DNA from: an uncultured Clostridia bacterium
GTDB lineage: Bacteria; Bacillota; Clostridia; Christensenellales; UBA1242
DNA: 64,000 bases
Reading direction: 5' to 3'
Assembly: GCA_934746645.1 (NCBI GenBank)
Contig: CAKVFE010000001.1
Location: 1 to 64,000 of the forward strand
Program-made: the position numbers and the translations under genes
Notes under the pieces: model-generated
What the model was told of the DNA's origin: nothing
The model's database searches: none
The model's input: the letters and a program-made list of their open reading frames with translations, nothing else
Part shown: one piece after another, positions 8,231 through 15,816 of the stretch
Numbering within the stretch: position 1 is the stretch's first letter
Layout: each line of letters starts with the position of its first letter

Positions 8231-8255
8231 AAAAAGAGTGTAAATACACCCTTTT
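8231..8255 (-). terminator. Terminator after nifS-iscU
   Basis: Stem AAAAGGGTGT/ACACTCTTTT with one G-T pair and a 4-base loop, followed by T's on the minus strand. It overlaps the stop codon of the IscU-like gene. Confidence 0.75.
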
Positions 8256-8634
8256 ATGCTTGTTTAGCCATACGCTTTTTATAATTGTTTACGACACCAA
8301 CTAATGCTTCTTTTGCAAGAACAGCACAATATGTCTTAATTTCAGGAAGTCCACCAACTAAAGCACTTATTTGTTCTACTTCCATTTTAGCAACTCTATC
8401 TACTGACATACCAACCATTTTAACAGTTAATGCAGAAGATATAGCAATAGTTGCAACGCAACCAACACTTTTAAAAGTTGCTTCTGTTATTTTTTTATTT
8501 TCATCAACTTTAATAAAAAATTTGATAACATCGCCATATTTTTTACTTTGTGCTTTGCCAATACCATCAGCACCTTTTAATTCACCAACATTTTGAGGAT
8601 TGTTAAAATTATTCATAATTATTTCATTATACAT
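8254..8634 (-). CDS. IscU/NifU-like Fe-S scaffold lacking the first ligand cysteine
   Basis: Clear member of the IscU family (126 residues), with NPQNVG (12-17), GCVATIAISSA (58-68) and LPEIKTYCAVLAKEAL (96-111). IscU normally holds a nascent [2Fe-2S] cluster on three cysteines. The second (C59) and third (C103) are present, but the first, in the usual CGD motif, is Tyr here (KKYGD, Y33), while the neighbouring Asp (D35) is kept. It is co-transcribed two bases after the cysteine desulfurase, so it is probably its partner. How a cluster is held without C33 is open; an external ligand is possible. Confidence 0.88.
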   Translation of the reverse strand: MYNEIIMNNFNNPQNVGELKGADGIGKAQSKKYGDVIKFFIKVDENKKITEATFKSVGCVATIAISSALTVKMVGMSVDRVAKMEVEQISALVGGLPEIKTYCAVLAKEALVGVVNNYKKRMAKQA

Positions 8635-8636
8635 AA

Positions 8637-9812
8637 TTACTCACCTACTTTTTTAGTTTTTATTGGGCTAATTTCTCTTAATTCGCCTACAATTTCTACC
8701 AATTTTCTAACAACATAATCTACATCATCTCTAGTTATATCAACACCAAAAGAGAATCTAATAGCACTATTAACTTCTTCTTGTGTAAGTCCCATAGCTT
8801 TTAATACATGTGATTTTGTCAAACTTCCAGAAGCACAAGCAGAACCTGTTGATACAGCAATATCGTTAAGATCCAACTTGATAAGTATACTTTCATTATC
8901 AATATTGTTAAATGAAATATTTACGATCCCTGGTGCTTTTTGTTTTGGATTACCATTAAACTTAATATCAGGTATTTCATATTCCATTTTCTTTTCAAAG
9001 TAATTGGTTATTTCTTTCAATTTTTTATTAATAGCTTTTAAATCACGCTTAGTACTTTCAACAGCTTTGCCAAATCCAACAATAGCAGGAACATTAAGTG
9101 TACCACCACGCTTATTTTTTTCTTGTTCGCCACCAAACATGATTTTCTTAATTGGTGTACCTTTTTTTACATATAATGCACCAACACCCTTAGGTCCATG
9201 TAACTTATGAGAAGACATACTCATTAAATCAATATGCATTTCTTCAACATCAATATCCATTACGCCTAAAGCTTGAACAGCATCAGTATGGAAGTATGCC
9301 TTAAAGTCTTTAACAATCTCTCCAATAGCTCTTAAATATTGGATAGTACCGACTTCATTGTTAACAGCCATAATTGAAACTAATATTGTATCTGGTCTAA
9401 TTTCATGAAGCAAATCAGCCATAGATATCAACCCAGTTTCGTCAACTGGCAAATATGTAACTTCAAAACCTTCTTTTTCTAGGTCTTTACATGTTTCTAA
9501 AATAGAATGATGTTCAATACTAGAAACAATAATATGTTTGCCACGATTTTGGTTAGCGTATGCAACACCTCTAATAGCCCAGTTGTTAGCCTCTGTACCA
9601 CCACTAGTAAAATATATTTCACTGCTATTAGCATTAATAGCTTTAGCTACTCTATCTCTAGCCAAATCAACACCATTGTCTGCTTCTCTACCAAAACTAT
9701 GCAAACTATTAGCATTGCCATATACAGTTGTAAAATAAGGAATCATTTCATTTAAAACTTCACCACTAACTTGTGTAGTAGCTGCATTATCTAAATATAT
9801 TTTTTTTGCCAT
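8637..9812 (-). CDS. nifS: Cysteine desulfurase (IscS/NifS family)
   Basis: PLP enzyme that takes sulfur from cysteine and passes it as persulfide to Fe-S scaffolds and tRNA thiolation enzymes. The 391 residues show the fold-type I markers: YLDNAATT at the N-terminus, HHSIL (H101/H102), and the PLP lysine K203 in SSHKLHGPKG. The active-site loop has C326 in STGSACASGS, the group I (IscS/NifS) arrangement. It heads a two-gene operon with the IscU-like scaffold; no iscR regulator is adjacent. Confidence 0.95.
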   Translation of the reverse strand: MAKKIYLDNAATTQVSGEVLNEMIPYFTTVYGNANSLHSFGREADNGVDLARDRVAKAINANSSEIYFTSGGTEANNWAIRGVAYANQNRGKHIIVSSIEHHSILETCKDLEKEGFEVTYLPVDETGLISMADLLHEIRPDTILVSIMAVNNEVGTIQYLRAIGEIVKDFKAYFHTDAVQALGVMDIDVEEMHIDLMSMSSHKLHGPKGVGALYVKKGTPIKKIMFGGEQEKNKRGGTLNVPAIVGFGKAVESTKRDLKAINKKLKEITNYFEKKMEYEIPDIKFNGNPKQKAPGIVNISFNNIDNESILIKLDLNDIAVSTGSACASGSLTKSHVLKAMGLTQEEVNSAIRFSFGVDITRDDVDYVVRKLVEIVGELREISPIKTKKVGE

Positions 9813-9896
9813 TTATTTTATCCTCTAATGTTTTTATTTACTAACTTCAATTTGATTAATTATCAGTTTTTAAAGTTATTAAAAATTATCTATATA

Positions 9897-9925
9897 AGTA
9901 TAATGTTTAATTTATTAATTGTCAA
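9897..9925 (-). promoter_or_regulatory. nifS promoter
   Basis: Minus strand: -35 TTGACA (9920-9925), 17-bp spacer, -10 TATACT (9897-9902). Near-consensus, giving a leader of about 75 nt. I see no Fe-S-type operator dyad over it. Confidence 0.75.
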
Positions 9926-10000
9926 TACAACAATTTTTATTTAAGTCCAATTTTATTGATTTTTCACGCAAAATCATAATCAAAATCACATAAATTATTA

Positions 10001-10027
10001 AAAAAAATCGGAAAATAATCCGATTTT
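10001..10027 (-). terminator. Terminator of the comM-to-trx-like operon
   Basis: Hairpin AAAATCGGA/TCCGATTTT with a 6-base loop and seven T's after it on the minus strand. It overlaps the stop codon of the thioredoxin-like gene and closes the operon that begins at comM. Confidence 0.85.
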
Positions 10028-10343
10028 AATTTATAAACTTTTTAAGAACATCTTTCATTTGATTAACATTCATATATCCCATAAGTTTTTCCATAACAAT
10101 ATTGTTCTTATAAATCAAAATAGTAGGAGTTGCCAATACAACAAGTTGTCTAGAAAAATCATAATACTTGTTATAATCTAGTTTAACAAATGTTATTTTG
10201 TCTTTATACTCATCTTTTATTTCTTCTAATGTATTATCTAGTAAAGTACAAGCAAATGCACCTGCACTATAAAAATGTACTACAACAATAAAATTTTCAC
10301 TTGTTAATTTATCCAATTTTTCTGGATTAATATCTTCAATCAT
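10026..10343 (-). CDS. Thioredoxin-like protein with a single active-site cysteine
   Basis: 105 residues with a thioredoxin fold pattern: FIVVVHFYSAGAF strand, a helix, FVKLDYNKY, and the cis-proline motif ATPTILIY (P73). The usual WCGPC is replaced by AFAC (residues 29-32), so only the C-terminal cysteine (C32) remains and the protein cannot act as a normal dithiol reductase. It might bind or carry thiols, or be structural. I place the start at the ATG overlapping the tcdA stop; two TTG codons just upstream are alternatives. It is the last gene of a long operon. Confidence 0.8.
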   Translation of the reverse strand: MIEDINPEKLDKLTSENFIVVVHFYSAGAFACTLLDNTLEEIKDEYKDKITFVKLDYNKYYDFSRQLVVLATPTILIYKNNIVMEKLMGYMNVNQMKDVLKKFIN

Positions 10344-11028
10344 TATCAACAATTCCTTTTAATAATTCATTAATAACAAATGCCGAAAGCGTACAGCCAC
10401 ACATAGGTGGATAATATGAAATACTTCCCACTATGTGGCTTTTAGGTTGTGAAACAGATTTTGTAAACACTACATTGTGTTTTTCCACTCCAACACTTCT
10501 TAAACGTTTTCGTATCAATTTTGCCAAACCATCATTGTATGTTTTATATACATCTGCAACTTCAAATGCAGGTATATCACATCTATTGCCAGCACCCATA
10601 GCACTAACAATTTCTATATTTTTATCATGACAAGTTTTTATTAGCAAAATCTTATTATCCAAATCATCAATAGCATCTACAACATAATCATAATGTTTGT
10701 TAAAAATCAAATCAATGTTGTCTTCGCAAAATTTAATAGGAAAAACATTTACTTTTAAATTTGGATTAATATCTAATAATCTATTCTTAAATACATCAAC
10801 CTTTAATTTACCAACTGTTGAAGTAAGAGCAACAATTTGACGATTTACATTACTCATAGCTACTGTATCAAAATCAATAATTGTAATTTCTCCTATTCCA
10901 GCTCTAACCAACATTTCGCAAGTATAACCACCTACTCCACCAACGCCAAAGACAGCTATATGTGAAGATTGTAGTTTTTCTATTCCTTGCTTTCCTATTA
11001 ATATTTCAGTTCTTTCAGTAAATGACAT
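10336..11028 (-). CDS. tcdA: ThiF/TcdA-family tRNA threonylcarbamoyladenosine dehydratase
   Basis: E1-like enzyme expected to use ATP to cyclise t6A at tRNA position 37. The 230 residues contain the Rossmann ATP site GVGGVGGYTCEML, the following IIDFDTVAMSNVNRQ, and DAIDDLDNK, which are diagnostic of the TcdA/CsdL branch. The C-terminal region PKSHIVGSISYYPP also fits. It is a middle gene of the comM operon, three bases from helD; the family role is known, the activity here is inferred. Confidence 0.88.
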   Translation of the reverse strand: MSFTERTEILIGKQGIEKLQSSHIAVFGVGGVGGYTCEMLVRAGIGEITIIDFDTVAMSNVNRQIVALTSTVGKLKVDVFKNRLLDINPNLKVNVFPIKFCEDNIDLIFNKHYDYVVDAIDDLDNKILLIKTCHDKNIEIVSAMGAGNRCDIPAFEVADVYKTYNDGLAKLIRKRLRSVGVEKHNVVFTKSVSQPKSHIVGSISYYPPMCGCTLSAFVINELLKGIVDND

Positions 11029-11031
11029 AAT

Positions 11032-13119
11032 TTATCCTTTATAAAAATAATTGTTTAAATAATTAGAAGGTTTACCTGTATACAATAAAGATATTTCGTG
11101 TAAAGCTCTAGTTATAGATACATACAATAATTGTCTATCCAACTCAGTAGCATATTCTACATCATTGGCATTGAAAACAATTACAGCATCAAATTCTAGT
11201 CCCTTAGAACTAAAAGCATCTATAATGACGCACCCATTGGTATAAGTATCGTTTGTAGAAATTAATTGCATACCATCAATGGATTTACAAATAGAATATA
11301 ATTCTCTAGCATTTTTACTTGTTTTTGTAATAATACCAATATTGTTATATCCCTTTTCTTTATACTGTTTTAGCTTAGTTTGTATAAAGTTAATAAGGTC
11401 TTCTTTAGTTTTTACTTGTTTTAATTCTGGGTCAACACCAACACGCTTAACTGGATCACAATCAGTCCTATCCAAAACAGAATTTGCCAAATTTGTTATT
11501 TGATAACTTGACCTATAACTCTTATATAGATACAACTTTTTTAATTCTTTTTTAGTATAATTATTTAAATTTACCAAAGTATGTTCAGCATTAGATATAC
11601 TAAAGATATCGTCAATTTTATCAACAATGCTATGTGATGTTTCAACATTTAATGATTGACCTATATCTCCAACTATTGTTTTAGTACAATTAAAATAACT
11701 ATTAATTAAAAATAATTGTATTGCATTATAATCTTGAGATTCATCAATAACTACATGTTTAAATGAAGTATAATCAATGCTTCCATAAACAAAATAATTA
11801 ATCATCAAAATTGGTATAATGTCTTCATATTTTATTTTACCATTAATAAGTGAAAATGGCTTATTTAATGACTTTAAGAATAGTTTATAGATATTGATTG
11901 GGTTATTATTTACAAACATTCTATACAATTTTGCACTCAAAAAATCTTGAATTTTAAATTCCAAATCTTTAAATGATGAAAAGAATGTATCATACAAATT
12001 TTCAATTATCCAATCTATTCTTTTAAAAGGCATAAACTTTTTGAAAGAGTTAAAATACATACCACCTATTTTAGTTTCTGGGATATTGTAAGCACCAATT
12101 CTTATATTGGTTGGTTTAAATGCTTTTGTACAATATTTAACTAAAAATTTATATAACTCTAACAAAAATTCATAACTATCTTTATCATCATCAAAAGGAT
12201 GTTTATTAAACAATCTTCTTTCAACTTGTTCTTTCTTTGTTTCAAACTCAATTTTATCACCAAGTTCGTTTTTAACAATAGTTTCAAAAGTTGTATTAAG
12301 AGCATTGTCTTCATTTAAGTCTGGTAATACTTCTGATATATAGCCAGAAAACATCTCATTAGGAGAAAGTATCATTACTTCACTACTTTTTAGTTTTCCT
12401 TTCAACTTATATAGAAGATAAGCTATTCTATGCAATGCAATAGAAGTTTTACCACTACCAGCAACACCTAGCACCAAAGTATTATATTCTTCTGAGCATC
12501 TAATAATTTGGTTCTGTTCCCTTTGAATGGTAGCAACAATGTTTTTCATTTTTTCATTAGTTGTGCCAGACAATGTTTCTTGCAAAATATCATCATCAAC
12601 TTTAATATCAGCATCAAAATAATATTTTAATTCAGCATTTTCTATTTTAAATTGGCGTTTATTAATAATTTCACCATTGATTGTACCATTAATTGTAGAA
12701 TATGTGTATTTGCCCTTATCATAATCATAAAACAAACTTGCAAAAGGTGCACGCCAGTCTATAATATACAATCCACCTTTATCATTATTTAAACTTCTAT
12801 ATCCGATATAATTGTAATATGCATTGCCATTATCTTCTCTTACATCAATACGAGCAAAATATGGGTTTCTTTGCATTCTTTCAAGTTGTTTTTTCTCTTT
12901 TACTTTCTCATCAAATTCGTTACTTCTTAAATATATATCTAAAAAAGTATCGTCTTTATCACTAGCAGTAGCATAGTTTTCACGCATAGAATACTTTTCT
13001 TCTTGAATAGAAGATTGTTCAGTTGCTAAAAAAGCCGATAAAGAATCAATGCTATCCTTTATCTGCTTTTCTACAGTTATTAAGTATTCTTTCTCTTCTT
13101 TCAGTACTTCTTTATCCAT
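11032..13119 (-). CDS. helD: HelD-like UvrD/Rep superfamily helicase (RNA polymerase recycling factor)
   Basis: 695-residue superfamily 1 ATPase. A long N-terminal coiled coil (about residues 1-95) precedes a segment with YIGYRSL and YIIDWRAP. Walker A is LGVAGSGKTSIALHR (near 217-231), Walker B is HVVIDESQDY (near 453), and late motifs VTRAL-like (YVSITRALHEISLL) are at the C-terminus. The coiled coil plus the long insertion between motifs is typical of HelD, which removes stalled RNA polymerase from DNA in Gram-positives. UvrD repair helicases lack that N-terminal arm. Confidence 0.88.
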   Translation of the reverse strand: MDKEVLKEEKEYLITVEKQIKDSIDSLSAFLATEQSSIQEEKYSMRENYATASDKDDTFLDIYLRSNEFDEKVKEKKQLERMQRNPYFARIDVREDNGNAYYNYIGYRSLNNDKGGLYIIDWRAPFASLFYDYDKGKYTYSTINGTINGEIINKRQFKIENAELKYYFDADIKVDDDILQETLSGTTNEKMKNIVATIQREQNQIIRCSEEYNTLVLGVAGSGKTSIALHRIAYLLYKLKGKLKSSEVMILSPNEMFSGYISEVLPDLNEDNALNTTFETIVKNELGDKIEFETKKEQVERRLFNKHPFDDDKDSYEFLLELYKFLVKYCTKAFKPTNIRIGAYNIPETKIGGMYFNSFKKFMPFKRIDWIIENLYDTFFSSFKDLEFKIQDFLSAKLYRMFVNNNPINIYKLFLKSLNKPFSLINGKIKYEDIIPILMINYFVYGSIDYTSFKHVVIDESQDYNAIQLFLINSYFNCTKTIVGDIGQSLNVETSHSIVDKIDDIFSISNAEHTLVNLNNYTKKELKKLYLYKSYRSSYQITNLANSVLDRTDCDPVKRVGVDPELKQVKTKEDLINFIQTKLKQYKEKGYNNIGIITKTSKNARELYSICKSIDGMQLISTNDTYTNGCVIIDAFSSKGLEFDAVIVFNANDVEYATELDRQLLYVSITRALHEISLLYTGKPSNYLNNYFYKG

Positions 13120-13123
13120 CTAT

Positions 13124-14455
13124 TTATTCTTCTTCAGCAATATTAAATCCCAAAGGAATCTTTTTCTTAGAATTTTTAAGTCCTGATTCTTCATAGACTT
13201 TATCAACATATTCTTTATTAATTGTTACATCTAACATTGGATGTGTACCATCAGCATTAAATGATATATCTTCTAACAATAATTCCAATATAGTATGCAA
13301 TCTTCTAGCACCTATATTTTCATCATTTTCATTTTCTCTTTCAGCTATTTTAGCTATTTCTTTTAAGGCATCTTCTGTAAATGTTAAATTGATGTTATCA
13401 ACACTCAACATTTCAGCATATTGTTTAGTTAATGCATTTTTAGGTTGTGTTAAAATGTTGTAAAAATCATCTTTTGTTAGATTGCTAAGTTCAACTCTTA
13501 TTGGAAATCTACCTTGAAATTCTGGAATTAAGTCTTCTACTTTACTAATATGGAAAGCACCAGCAGCAATAAATAATATATAGTCAGTTTTTATAACACC
13601 ATATTTTGTTGTTACATTACAACCTTCAACAAGTGGCAATATATCTCTTTGCACACCTTCTCTGCTTACATCTGGTCCTTTAGAATTTTTGCCAGCAATT
13701 TTGTCTATTTCATCAATAAATATAATACCTTCTTGTTCTGCTCTGCGTATTGCTTCTGCATTAACATTGTCAGTATCAATAAGTTTGTCACTTTCTTCAG
13801 CCAATAATAATTCTTTAGCTTTTTCAACAGTAACTTTTTTCTTTTTCTTTTGTGCTGGGAAGATTGAGCCTAGCATATTACTAATATCAAGTTCTGCACC
13901 CATACCAGCCATCATACCTATAGGCTTTGCATTATCCAATAAAGGTATCTCTATGATTTCATTATCAATTTTGCCTGATACAATGTCATCTAGGATTTCT
14001 TTTCTTAATTCGTCAACATCTTTATCTGGATTGTTTTGTTTTCTAATAGGATAAATAACATCTAAGATTTTGTTGTTTACAATTTCTTCTGCTTTAACTT
14101 GTACTTCGTGCATTTTTTCTTCTTTAACAAGTCTTACAGAAACATCAACCAAATCTCTTACCATACTTTCACAATCACGACCAACATAACCAACTTCAGT
14201 AAATTTGGTTGCTTCAACTTTAACAAATGGAGCTTTAACCAATTTTGCTAGTCTTCTTGCAATTTCAGTTTTACCAACTCCAGTTGGTCCTTTCATAATG
14301 ATATTTTTAGGAGTTATTTCATCTCTCATTTCTTTAGGCAATTTACTTCTTCTATATCTATTACGCAAAGCGACTGCAACTGCTCTTTTACCTTTATTTT
14401 GTCCTATAATATATTTATCAAGTTCGGCTACTATTTGCTTAGGTGATAATTCCAT
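13124..14455 (-). CDS. hslU: HslU/ClpY AAA+ unfoldase, orphan and lacking the usual C-terminal tail
   Basis: ATPase partner of the HslV peptidase in the HslUV protease. Walker A GPTGVGKTEIAR is at 56-67, the pore loop GYVG at 89-92, the inserted I domain at roughly 110-235, Walker B GIIFIDEIDK at 243-252, and SREGVQRDILPLVEG follows. Other HslU proteins end in a conserved tail such as LSRFIL that inserts into HslV; this one ends in KKKIPLGFNIAEEE. In Bacillus the order is trmFO-codV-clpQ(hslV)-clpY(hslU); here trmFO is followed directly by hslU and hslV is absent from the window. It may act as a free unfoldase. Confidence 0.93.
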   Translation of the reverse strand: MELSPKQIVAELDKYIIGQNKGKRAVAVALRNRYRRSKLPKEMRDEITPKNIIMKGPTGVGKTEIARRLAKLVKAPFVKVEATKFTEVGYVGRDCESMVRDLVDVSVRLVKEEKMHEVQVKAEEIVNNKILDVIYPIRKQNNPDKDVDELRKEILDDIVSGKIDNEIIEIPLLDNAKPIGMMAGMGAELDISNMLGSIFPAQKKKKKVTVEKAKELLLAEESDKLIDTDNVNAEAIRRAEQEGIIFIDEIDKIAGKNSKGPDVSREGVQRDILPLVEGCNVTTKYGVIKTDYILFIAAGAFHISKVEDLIPEFQGRFPIRVELSNLTKDDFYNILTQPKNALTKQYAEMLSVDNINLTFTEDALKEIAKIAERENENDENIGARRLHTILELLLEDISFNADGTHPMLDVTINKEYVDKVYEESGLKNSKKKIPLGFNIAEEE

Positions 14456-14466
14456 AAATTTACTCC

Positions 14467-15786
14467 TTAATTAAGATGATTTTCTTTTATTATTTCATCT
14501 AGTTTTTCAAGTGCTGTATCACTTAATTTTTTATATTTTAGTTTTTTATCTTTAATTCTTTCTGTACTACCAATCAATATACCCATATTGCTTGCCATAG
14601 GTTGAAAATGTTTTGGTTCTGCTGTTTCTAAATAATTAGATAGCGCACCAATCATTGTGTAATTAGTAAAATCTACCAATGGTTGATTATTTAAAAATTT
14701 GTCCATATTGATTGCACAAGTCAAACCACTTGCTATGCTTTCAACATACCCTTCTACACCACTTAATTGTCCAGCAACAAAAATATTGTTATATTTTTTT
14801 ACTTGATAATACCTATTTAAAATTGTTGGAGCATTAATAAAGGTATTTCTATGCATAACACCATATCTTAAAAACTCAACATTTTTCAAAGCAGGTATCA
14901 ATCTAAATACTCTATCTTGTTCTTTAAATGTAAGATTGGTTTGGAATCCTACCATATTAAACATATCTAAGTTATTTGTTTCTCGTCTTAATTGAACACA
15001 AGCATAAGGCCAACGACCAGTTTTTGGATCAGTAAGTCCAACTGGTTTTAATGGTCCATAACGCAAAGCATCAATACCACGCTTTGCCAATACTTCAACT
15101 GGCATACACCCTTCAAAGACTTTTGAATTTTCAAATTCGTGCAAATGAACTATCTCAGCATTTACTAATTCATTATAAAATAATTCGTACTCTTCTTTAT
15201 TCATTGGGCAGTTGATATAATCTTTAGTTCCCTTATCATATCTGTCTGCAATAAACGCATTATCAAAATCTATTGTATCATAATCAACAATAGGTGCTAT
15301 TGCATCAAAGAAATATAAATAATTATCATCAAATATATTTTTTAAGAACTTAGACAAATCATCACTTGTTAAAGGTCCAGTCGCTACTATTGTCGGTTTA
15401 GTTGTATCAAAAGAACTAACTTCACCTTCAATAATATTTAAGTTTTTAAAAGATTTTAACTTTTCAGTTATTTTTTGACTAAATAATTCTCTATCAACAG
15501 CCAATGCACTACCAGCAGGAACTTTAACACTATCAGCAATATTAATTACTAAAGAATCAAGATGTCTTAATTCTTCTTTCAATAATCCACACGCACTGGT
15601 AACATCATTAGATTTTAAAGAATTAGAACATACTAATTCTGCAAAATTTTTATTCTTATGTGCAGGTGAAAATTTGACTGGTTTCATTTCGAATAAATTG
15701 ACTTTATATCCTCTTTTAAGTAGTTGATAACAAGCTTCGCTACCAGCCAAACCAGCACCTATAACATTAACTTCTTTTATATCCAT
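14467..15786 (-). CDS. trmFO: Methylenetetrahydrofolate-dependent tRNA U54 methyltransferase
   Basis: Flavoprotein making ribothymidine at tRNA position 54 with methylene-THF, the Gram-positive alternative to TrmA. The 439 residues start with the FAD-binding VNVIGAGLAGSEACYQL, followed by ELVCSNSLKSN and ACGLLKEELR, and carry the TrmFO blocks RYGVMHRNTF and FVAGQLSGVEGYVES. It is co-oriented with topA (30-bp gap) and hslU, as in Bacillus. Confidence 0.96.
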   Translation of the reverse strand: MDIKEVNVIGAGLAGSEACYQLLKRGYKVNLFEMKPVKFSPAHKNKNFAELVCSNSLKSNDVTSACGLLKEELRHLDSLVINIADSVKVPAGSALAVDRELFSQKITEKLKSFKNLNIIEGEVSSFDTTKPTIVATGPLTSDDLSKFLKNIFDDNYLYFFDAIAPIVDYDTIDFDNAFIADRYDKGTKDYINCPMNKEEYELFYNELVNAEIVHLHEFENSKVFEGCMPVEVLAKRGIDALRYGPLKPVGLTDPKTGRWPYACVQLRRETNNLDMFNMVGFQTNLTFKEQDRVFRLIPALKNVEFLRYGVMHRNTFINAPTILNRYYQVKKYNNIFVAGQLSGVEGYVESIASGLTCAINMDKFLNNQPLVDFTNYTMIGALSNYLETAEPKHFQPMASNMGILIGSTERIKDKKLKYKKLSDTALEKLDEIIKENHLN

Positions 15787-15816
15787 TTTATATCCTTTGT
15801 AAGATACTATGCAAAA

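Noticed and set aside
8175..8249. Longer 69-residue version of the small membrane protein
   Set aside because: The internal ATG has a perfect Shine-Dalgarno and the extra N-terminal codons overlap the terminator region.
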